Positions 1 to 5,638 of a stretch of DNA of 7,589 bases are shown piece by piece. The notes under the pieces were generated by a model. The model had not been told where the DNA came from. It did not search any database and saw nothing but the letters and a program-made list of their open reading frames with translations. Source of the stretch: JAWLEV01 sp046538105 (GTDB lineage Bacteria; Chloroflexota; Anaerolineae; UBA1429); NCBI GenBank assembly GCA_046538105.1, contig JBKHJO010000087.1:1-7589 (forward strand), in the 5' to 3' direction. Position numbers and translations under genes: made by a program. Position 1 is the stretch's first letter; every line of letters starts with the position of its first letter.

Positions 1-1089
1 CTGCTCGAACATAGAATTCAGGATATTCAGAGTTTCGAGGTCAAGACGCGTTATCCCCGCGTCGTGGGGCGGAACGCCCGCCTCGGCGTGCACGGGAGGG
101 GTCCGTCCACATCGGTAGGCATGATCCGGACCGACCGGGGCGCGACGGGCTGGGGCGTCGCCACCATAGACGACGCGGAAGCGCAGCAGTTGATCGGAAG
201 GCGGGTCGGTGACCTATTCGATCCGGATGTTGGCGTGATCGACGCCCAGGCCATGCCCCTGGATTTCGCCCTCCACGATCTGGCCGGCGTCATCCTCGAC
301 CAGCCGGTCTATGAGATGTTGGGCGCGCGCGGGGGAAGGGCGGTGCCCTGCTATGACGGCGCCATCTATATGGACGACACCCTGCCCAAGGAGAACCCGC
401 GAGGTATTGAAGCCGTGTTGGAGAACTGTCGGGCCGACCATGGACTGGGCTATCGGGCGTTCAAGTTAAAGATCGGGCGGGGGTATCGGTGGATGGAGGG
501 GGACGAGGGCTTGGCGCGGGATATCGCCGTCACGCGCCGGGTGCGCGAGGATTTCCCCGACTGCGACATCCTGGTGGACGCCAACGATGGCTACACGTGC
601 GAGCAATTTCTGGTCTACCTCGAGGCCGTCGCCGACTGTGACCTCTACTGGATCGAGGAGCCCTTTCCGGAGAACCGGAAGGATCTACTCTGTCTGCGGG
701 AGGCCCTGGTCCAGCACAGCCCTGAAACCCTGATCGTGGATGGCGAACGAGATCCCGATCTGTGCCTGCTGCTGGAACTGGTGCAGGAGGGCCTGTTGGA
801 CGTGCTGAATATGGATATACAGGGATTGGGGTTCACCACCTGGCGGCGATGGATGCCCAGGCTCGTGGAGGCGGGGGCGTACGCCTCGCCGCATACGTGG
901 GGAAATCCGCTGAAGACGCAGTATGCCGCGCAGTTTGCGTGTGGTCTGGGTGGAGTGCCGACGGTGGAGGGCGTTCCCGGCGAGGTGAAAGGCGTGGATT
1001 GGTCCGGGTATAGGCTGTGCGAGGGATTATTACGTATCCCGATGGCGCCGGGATTTGGCATGAAGTTGCTCGAGGGGGCGTTGCAATAG
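1..1089 (+). CDS. Mandelate racemase/muconate lactonizing enzyme family protein (enolase superfamily), 5'-partial
   Basis: The protein is a Mg-dependent enolase-superfamily enzyme that abstracts a proton next to a carboxylate; most relatives dehydrate or epimerise sugar acids in the cytoplasm. The frame is open from base 1, and the residues before the GTG at 64 (RIQDIQSFEV) look like the normal family N-terminus, so the true start lies upstream and GTG 64 is internal. Numbering from base 1, the barrel carries a KLK pair (K155, K157), metal ligands D193 (VDAND), E219/E220 (WIEEP) and E249 (VDGE), then D272 (MDIQG) and H298 (SPHTWG), which form the His-Asp dyad typical of the mandelate racemase subgroup. 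All catalytic positions are intact. The stop is 40 bases before the pdxA-like start, so the two are probably co-transcribed. Family and subgroup are secure; the substrate cannot be read from sequence, and acid-sugar dehydratase is the likeliest role. Confidence 0.9.
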   Translation: MLEHRIQDIQSFEVKTRYPRVVGRNARLGVHGRGPSTSVGMIRTDRGATGWGVATIDDAEAQQLIGRRVGDLFDPDVGVIDAQAMPLDFALHDLAGVILDQPVYEMLGARGGRAVPCYDGAIYMDDTLPKENPRGIEAVLENCRADHGLGYRAFKLKIGRGYRWMEGDEGLARDIAVTRRVREDFPDCDILVDANDGYTCEQFLVYLEAVADCDLYWIEEPFPENRKDLLCLREALVQHSPETLIVDGERDPDLCLLLELVQEGLLDVLNMDIQGLGFTTWRRWMPRLVEAGAYASPHTWGNPLKTQYAAQFACGLGGVPTVEGVPGEVKGVDWSGYRLCEGLLRIPMAPGFGMKLLEGALQ

Positions 1090-1114
1090 ATGACAACAAT
1101 CACTTTTGTCGAAA

Positions 1115-1122
1115 AGAGGAGA
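1115..1122 (+). promoter_or_regulatory. Ribosome binding site of the pdxA-like gene
   Basis: AGAGGAGA lies 7-8 bases before the ATG at 1130. It decides the start: the in-frame TTG at 1106 would place this site inside the gene and has no comparable site of its own, so ATG 1130 is preferred. Confidence 0.7.
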
Positions 1123-1129
1123 TTTAATA

Positions 1130-2176
1130 ATGGAGCCATCTCGGGATAAGCCCACAGTGGGCATCATCATGGGGGATCCGGCGGGCATTGGCCCCGAGAT
1201 CGCCCTCAAGAGCCTGTCCACGCTGGATATATATGACGTCTGTCGCCCCCTGCTGGTTGGGGACTATGATATCCTGCGCCAGCGGGCGGAGCGTTTTGTG
1301 CCGGAGGTGTCCCTGGTGCACGAGGACACGTCCGATGCCGGGGATATGGGTAGGGCGCCCTTTGAGGTGCGGGTACTGGAGATCGATTCTGGCTATGCGT
1401 CGATGGAGAAAGGCATGGCCGGCGAGGCGGCCGGCAGAATGATTCTGGATTCTATCCGTCGCGGTTTTCGCGCCGTTTCTGAGGGAACTCTGGACCGTCT
1501 GGTGCTGGCGCCCATCACCAAGAGTGCGTTGACAAAGACGGATGAGGGATACGAGTCCGAGTTCGAGTTGTTCGCGGATCTGGCAGATGTGGATCGCGTC
1601 TACGGTGTGATCAAATGGGGATCCATCTTTACCACTTCGGTGACGGGTCACGTTCCTTTTCGCGAGATACTCTCGCATCTCACAGTACCGGATATCGTGA
1701 ATGCGGCGCAGGTGCTGCGGGCGACCATGGCCGATTTTGGTATCAAGCAACCGCGTCTGGCTGTGGCTGCCCTCAACCCCCACGCTGGCGAGGAGGGACT
1801 CGTGGGTACGGAAGAGCAGATGCTCATCGCGCCGGCCATAGAGTCGTTGGTGGAAAAAGGCATGAATGTGGAGGGGCCCGTCCCAGCAGACGTCGTCTTT
1901 ATGCAAGCCATGCGGGGCGATTATGACGGTGTGCTCTTTTTGTATCATGATCAATGCAATATCGCGGTCAAAACTGTGGCCTTTGGCGAGGCCGTGCTGT
2001 TATATATGGGGCTTCCGGTGATCGTCACCGGTACCACCCATGGAAGCGCGTACGATATCGTGGAGCAGGGCGTCGCCGATGAGGAGAATATGTCCCGGGC
2101 CATCAGGACGGCCGCCACCATGACACGTAGAGAGGAGCCGATAGTGCCATGTGGAGGTGCGGCGCCATCCATGTAG
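1130..2176 (+). CDS. pdxA: PdxA-family (4-hydroxythreonine-4-phosphate dehydrogenase-like) NAD-dependent dehydrogenase with altered substrate pocket
   Basis: This 348-residue cytoplasmic protein belongs to the PdxA family of metal- and NAD-dependent dehydrogenases, which oxidise a hydroxy acid that is then decarboxylated. The start is ATG 1130, chosen by its ribosome site. The N-terminus has GIIMGDPAGIGPEIALK, followed by LAPITKSAL near residue 130. The three metal ligands are present as H174 (TGHVPF), H218 (NPHAGEE) and H273 (YHDQ), at the spacing of E. coli H166/H211/H266, and K281 matches K274. The GHTE phosphate-binding motif is absent: E144 and F145 stand where E. coli has H136 and T137, L290 replaces N283 and V299 replaces R292. 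It is therefore unlikely to be the pyridoxine-pathway enzyme. PdxA2 (phospho-erythronate/threonate) and TphB (unphosphorylated terephthalate dihydrodiol) show that the family serves catabolism, and the sugar-acid enzyme upstream fits that. The family is certain; the exact reaction is unknown and the symbol marks family only. Confidence 0.88.
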   Translation: MEPSRDKPTVGIIMGDPAGIGPEIALKSLSTLDIYDVCRPLLVGDYDILRQRAERFVPEVSLVHEDTSDAGDMGRAPFEVRVLEIDSGYASMEKGMAGEAAGRMILDSIRRGFRAVSEGTLDRLVLAPITKSALTKTDEGYESEFELFADLADVDRVYGVIKWGSIFTTSVTGHVPFREILSHLTVPDIVNAAQVLRATMADFGIKQPRLAVAALNPHAGEEGLVGTEEQMLIAPAIESLVEKGMNVEGPVPADVVFMQAMRGDYDGVLFLYHDQCNIAVKTVAFGEAVLLYMGLPVIVTGTTHGSAYDIVEQGVADEENMSRAIRTAATMTRREEPIVPCGGAAPSM

Positions 2177-2250
2177 CGATGGTGTGGGATTTGCCGGAGC
2201 GGCACGAAGAGGTGTTTGAGATCTGGTCTGAGATTGTATGGATCAAGTAA
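2149..2250 (+). CDS. Possible 33-residue small ORF overlapping the pdxA-like stop
   Basis: An ATG ORF of 33 codons starts 28 bases before the end of the pdxA-like gene in another frame and ends 24 bases before the proS start, filling most of that gap. AGAGGAG at 2131-2137 precedes the ATG by 11 bases, a long but usable spacing. The product is rich in Trp, Glu and Ile, with an acidic segment in its second half and no recognisable domain or membrane segment. It could couple translation of pdxA and proS, or be chance; a single ORF of this length is expected by chance fairly often. I recognise no homologue. Confidence 0.2.
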   Translation: MWRCGAIHVAMVWDLPERHEEVFEIWSEIVWIK

Positions 2251-2260
2251 AAGTTATTTG

Positions 2261-2266
2261 AGGAGG
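2261..2266 (+). promoter_or_regulatory. Ribosome binding site of proS
   Basis: A consensus AGGAGG sits 8 bases before TTG 2275. This supports TTG as the true start; no in-frame ATG lies nearby, and the conserved N-terminal residues (ITPRNEDYSHWY) begin immediately after the TTG. Confidence 0.75.
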
Positions 2267-2274
2267 ATATTACA

Positions 2275-3720
2275 TTGGCGGACAGGATCACGCCGAGGAA
2301 CGAGGATTATTCACATTGGTATCTCGACGTCATTCGCGAGGCAGAATTGGCCGAGAACTCGCCCGTGCGGGGGAGCATGGTCATTCGACCCTATGGTTAT
2401 GAATTATGGGAGGGGGTGCGGGATGGTCTGGACCGCCGCTTCAAGGCCACCGGCCACCGCAACGCCTACTTTCCGCTCTTCATCCCCATGCATTTTCTGG
2501 AGCGCGAGGCGGATCATGTGGAGGGCTTTGCTCCCGAACTCGCCGTCGTCACCATCGGGGGCGGCAAAGAACTGGAGGAACCGTTGGCCGTGCGGCCCAC
2601 GTCGGAGACGATCATCGGACATATGTACTCGCGGTGGATTCAGTCCTATCGGGATCTGCCCCTGCTGATCAACCAGTGGGCGAACGTGGTGCGCTGGGAG
2701 ATGCGCACCCGTCCCTTTTTGCGAACCATGGAGTTCCTGTGGCAGGAGGGGCATACGGCCCATGCGACGGCGGAGGAGGCTATAGAAGAAACCCTACGCA
2801 TGTTGGACGTTTACGCCGATTTTGCCATCAACGATGCGGCCATTCCCGTCATCAAGGGAAAAAAGAGCGACCGAGAAAAGTTCGCCGGAGCCGTCGATAG
2901 TTACACCATAGAGGCCATGATGGGCAACGGGTGGGCCTTACAGGCGGGCACGAGCCACTATCTGGGGACCAATTTCGCCCGTGCCTTTGACATAACCTAT
3001 CTCGACGAGGACAACGAACTGGCGTTCTGTCACACGACGAGTTGGGGGGTGAGCACGAGGATGGTGGGGGCCATCATCATGGCCCATGGGGACGATCAGG
3101 GGTTGCGGTTGCCGCCGCAGCTGGCCCCGATTCAGGTGGTAGTGGTGCCCATCTGGCGCGATGCGGAGGAGAAGGCCGACGTGTTCCCGGTGGTGGAGCG
3201 GGTGCGTTCTGCACTGGAGGAGGCGGATATACGGGTGCATGTGGACGACCGGGAGGATCAGACGCCGGGATACAAGTTCAACGACTGGGAGATGCGGGGC
3301 GTGCCCGTGCGTGTGGAGATAGGGCCCCGGGACGTGGAAAAGGATGCCGTCGCCTGTGCGCGTCGGGACAAGCCCGGTCGGGAGGGCAAAGAGTTCGGCG
3401 TGCCTGTCGCGGGCGTCGTAGAGTATGTAAGCGACCTGTTGGAGCAGGTTCAGGATGGGCTTTTGCAGCAGGCCGAGGCCTTTCGGGAAGAGAACACGTA
3501 TCGCGTGAGCGATTACGAGACGTTCAAGGAGATCCTGGAGGACGGGGAGGGCTTTTTGCGCGTCCACTGGGCGGGTGATGCGGAAGACGAGGATCGCGTC
3601 CAGGATGAGACCAAGGCCACCCTGCGTTGTCTCCTGCTGGATCCAGACGAGGGGGAGGGAAAGTGCTTTCTGACGGGCAAACGGACCGACCAGGTGGCCA
3701 TCTTTGCCAGGGCGTATTAG
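2275..3720 (+). CDS. proS: Prolyl-tRNA synthetase, type 3 (archaeal/eukaryotic-like)
   Basis: This 481-residue class II enzyme charges tRNA-Pro with proline in the cytoplasm. It starts at TTG 2275 behind a consensus ribosome site. Family landmarks run in order: ITPRNEDYSHWY at the N-terminus; motif 1 around AYFPLFIP; the proline-pocket segment VRPTSE; motif 2 from R140 (RWEMRTRPFLRTMEF); the conserved QAGTSHYLGTNFA stretch; motif 3 around R262 (VSTRMVGAIIMAHGD); then a HisRS-type anticodon-binding domain beginning IQVVVVPIW. It lacks the long editing insertion of the E. coli-type enzyme and ends in ARAY, with the C-terminal tyrosine characteristic of type 3. The C-terminal zinc domain is odd: where relatives such as the Thermus enzyme have four cysteines, this one has A433, D438, C464 and T467. 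The aminoacylation core looks intact, so the enzyme should be active. A housekeeping gene between catabolic genes is unusual. Confidence 0.97.
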   Translation: MADRITPRNEDYSHWYLDVIREAELAENSPVRGSMVIRPYGYELWEGVRDGLDRRFKATGHRNAYFPLFIPMHFLEREADHVEGFAPELAVVTIGGGKELEEPLAVRPTSETIIGHMYSRWIQSYRDLPLLINQWANVVRWEMRTRPFLRTMEFLWQEGHTAHATAEEAIEETLRMLDVYADFAINDAAIPVIKGKKSDREKFAGAVDSYTIEAMMGNGWALQAGTSHYLGTNFARAFDITYLDEDNELAFCHTTSWGVSTRMVGAIIMAHGDDQGLRLPPQLAPIQVVVVPIWRDAEEKADVFPVVERVRSALEEADIRVHVDDREDQTPGYKFNDWEMRGVPVRVEIGPRDVEKDAVACARRDKPGREGKEFGVPVAGVVEYVSDLLEQVQDGLLQQAEAFREENTYRVSDYETFKEILEDGEGFLRVHWAGDAEDEDRVQDETKATLRCLLLDPDEGEGKCFLTGKRTDQVAIFARAY

Positions 3721-3770
3721 TGACTTTTGAGGGCGATTGGGGGAACTTTTTCTCCGTGCGTGATTGATCA

Positions 3771-3779
3771 GAGGGGGGA
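3771..3779 (+). promoter_or_regulatory. Ribosome binding site of the glycoside hydrolase gene
   Basis: The purine run GAGGGGGGA directly precedes GTG 3782. It favours that GTG over the in-frame TTG at 3764, which lies upstream of the run and has only pyrimidine-rich or mixed sequence before it. Confidence 0.5.
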
Positions 3780-3781
3780 AG

Positions 3782-5542
3782 GTGACTGAAACGAGGCGGC
3801 TACACACATGGGAAAAGGTGGAGATAACCCTTGAGGCGGAGGGATCCTTTTCCAATCCCTATACCGAGGTGCAGGTCTGGGTGGATCTGGAGGGGCCCTC
3901 GTTCCGCCGACGGGTCTATGGTTTTTGGGATGGTGGGAACCTGTTTCGCGTGCGCGTCACGGGGGTGCGTCCGGGACAGTGGTCCTGGGTCAGCGGTTCG
4001 AGCGTTTCCGATGATGGACTGAATGGCAAAGAGGGCGGGTTCGCGGTTGTTCCCTGGGCCGAAGAGGAAAAGGCGGCCAACCCTTGCCGCAGGGGATTTC
4101 TGCGGGCCACGGAGAATGGTCATGCGCTGCAGTATGCCGATGGGACGCCCTGTTTTCTGCTTGGCGACACCTGGTGGTCGACGGCTACCTTTCGTTACAG
4201 GTGGTATGACGATGATGAACGGCGTCCCGTCGGTCCGGGGATGGGGTTCAAGGACATGGTGCACTATCGGAAGGAGCAGGGCTATAACTGTATCGCCATC
4301 CTCGCCGCCTTTCCTGCCTGGGCTAACGATGGGAAACCCACAGAGATTCGCCTTGATGACGAAAAACAGACGGGTGTGCGGCAGGCATGGGAGCAGGCGG
4401 GCACGGGCAGTGCCAAGAACATGCACAATGCGGGGGGACGCCCCTTTTTCTTTCCCGGACGGGTGCCGGGTCATCAGGACGTCTTTCCCGATGTGGATCG
4501 CATCAATCCGGCCTATTTTCATTATCTGGACCGCAAGGTCGATTATCTGAACGCCCAGGGATTCATCCCCTTTATCGAGGTGGCGCGGCGGGACACGGGG
4601 CCGGCCTGGAAGAGGTTCTACGATTGGCCGGATTCGTATGTGCGCTATATGCACTATGTGTTCTGCAGATATCATGCCAACAACTGTATCCTCAGTCCCA
4701 TCCACTATGATTGGCATAGCATGGCGTTGCCCTCGCGCGCCTACAATGAGCCGGCCAACATGCGGGCTGAGGAATATGGTCCCCTGGCCTTTGGCACGCC
4801 GCTATCGGCAAACTGTGATGGGTCCACACTCATAAACTTTGGAGATGATGCGGGATGGATCGATATCCATCAGATCGGAAACCGGCGGGATCACAACGTC
4901 TTCTGGTACCTGACACAGATCTATCATGAATCCCGCCCGGCCAAGCCGGCCTTTAATGGCGAGCCGTACTATGCGGGATGGCCGCCGAGCAGGGGAGTCG
5001 AGGGAGGGACTGCGGAGGATGCCCTCTATTGTCGGTCCGCCGGATATGGAAGTTTCCTGTCTGGGGGATTGGCAGGACATATGTATGGTGCCGATGGATT
5101 ATGGGGTGGGGATATCGAGCCCGAGGCGCCGGTCAAGATGTGGGAGTCGCTGCAGTGGGCGTCGGGTGCGCAGATGCAGCATTTGCGCACCTTTGCCCTG
5201 TCGGAGGGAGATCTTTACCAAGATCTTGTGCCCTGTTCCGATCTCGTCTATCCCAACAGGACGCGGGACGTCTCGGGGAACAGGGGTTGGGCCTATTGCG
5301 CTGCCACTCCGGACAAGGAATTGATCATGCTCTATTTCGAGGCCGATTGCCCTGAGGCGACATTGCGCGGGATCCTGCCCTGCACGTCGTATAAGGCGGA
5401 CTGGTTCGATCCGCGCCAGGGAGAATGGCACAACGCAGGCGCGCTCACGTCCGATGCGCTGTGCAAGATCTCACTGCACCCGTTTCCGTCGCAACAAAGG
5501 GACGAGGATTGGGCTTTGAAACTGAAAGCGATTGAGAGTTAA
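3782..5542 (+). CDS. Putative glycoside hydrolase, DUF5060-DUF4038 (apiosidase-like, GH140-related), no signal peptide
   Basis: This 586-residue protein probably cleaves a glycosidic bond. Start GTG 3782 follows a purine-rich ribosome site; TTG 3764 would add six residues. Residues 1-95 resemble DUF5060, a beta-sandwich (WEKVEITLEAEG, NPYTEVQVWV, GQWSWVS). Residues 104 to about 480 resemble the DUF4038 TIM barrel, opening with the typical RRGFLRATENG...FLLGDTWW (D129) and ending with GGLAGHMYGADGLWGGD. Candidate catalytic acids are D310 (HYDWHS) and E394 (NGEPYYAGWP), positioned like the Asp/Glu pair of GH140 apiosidases; this assignment comes from motif context only. The last hundred residues form a beta domain like the one that usually closes these proteins. 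No signal peptide or membrane segment is seen, so it would act on an imported glycoside. It is the last + strand gene before a terminator hairpin. The fold is well supported; apiose specificity is a guess. Confidence 0.82.
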   Translation: MTETRRLHTWEKVEITLEAEGSFSNPYTEVQVWVDLEGPSFRRRVYGFWDGGNLFRVRVTGVRPGQWSWVSGSSVSDDGLNGKEGGFAVVPWAEEEKAANPCRRGFLRATENGHALQYADGTPCFLLGDTWWSTATFRYRWYDDDERRPVGPGMGFKDMVHYRKEQGYNCIAILAAFPAWANDGKPTEIRLDDEKQTGVRQAWEQAGTGSAKNMHNAGGRPFFFPGRVPGHQDVFPDVDRINPAYFHYLDRKVDYLNAQGFIPFIEVARRDTGPAWKRFYDWPDSYVRYMHYVFCRYHANNCILSPIHYDWHSMALPSRAYNEPANMRAEEYGPLAFGTPLSANCDGSTLINFGDDAGWIDIHQIGNRRDHNVFWYLTQIYHESRPAKPAFNGEPYYAGWPPSRGVEGGTAEDALYCRSAGYGSFLSGGLAGHMYGADGLWGGDIEPEAPVKMWESLQWASGAQMQHLRTFALSEGDLYQDLVPCSDLVYPNRTRDVSGNRGWAYCAATPDKELIMLYFEADCPEATLRGILPCTSYKADWFDPRQGEWHNAGALTSDALCKISLHPFPSQQRDEDWALKLKAIES

Positions 5543-5567
5543 CGACAATCGCTGTATTTTTATAGGC

Positions 5568-5609
5568 AGAGCGCGGGACGGAAAAAGGTTCTCCGTCCCG
5601 CGCTCTTTT
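5568..5609. terminator. Strong hairpin terminator between convergent genes
   Basis: AGAGCGCGGGACGGA (5568-5582) pairs perfectly over 15 bp with 5592-5606 around a 9-base loop, followed on the + strand by a short TTT tract. It lies 26 bases after the glycosidase stop and 33 bases beyond the AOR stop on the other strand. The + strand reading looks like an intrinsic terminator with a short U tract. On the - strand the stem is followed by GCCTATAAAAATAC rather than U's, so termination of the AOR transcript there is less certain. Confidence 0.85.
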
Positions 5610-5638
5610 GCTCTGGCTCAGTTTGCACAAACGGCGAT

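Noticed and set aside
64..66. GTG 64 as the start of the first gene
   Set aside because: Conserved family residues lie in frame upstream of it and no ribosome site precedes it, so the gene is treated as 5'-partial.
1091..1110. GACAA...TTGTC inverted repeat between the first two genes
   Set aside because: Only five base pairs with an A/T-rich stem and no U tract following; too weak for a terminator or riboswitch.
1124..1954. Long antisense ORF (276 codons) opposite the pdxA-like gene
   Set aside because: It is a shadow of a clearly conserved gene in GC-rich DNA; the translation shows no family motif and there is no ribosome site.
3739..3756. GGGGAA...TTCTCC hairpin between proS and the glycosidase
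   Set aside because: Six pairs including a wobble, four-base loop and no U tract after it; not a credible terminator.
2938..4717. Antisense ORFs of about 305 codons opposite proS and the glycosidase
   Set aside because: The + strand reading is conserved throughout; the antisense translations are low-complexity and His/Arg/Pro-rich, with no recognisable domains.
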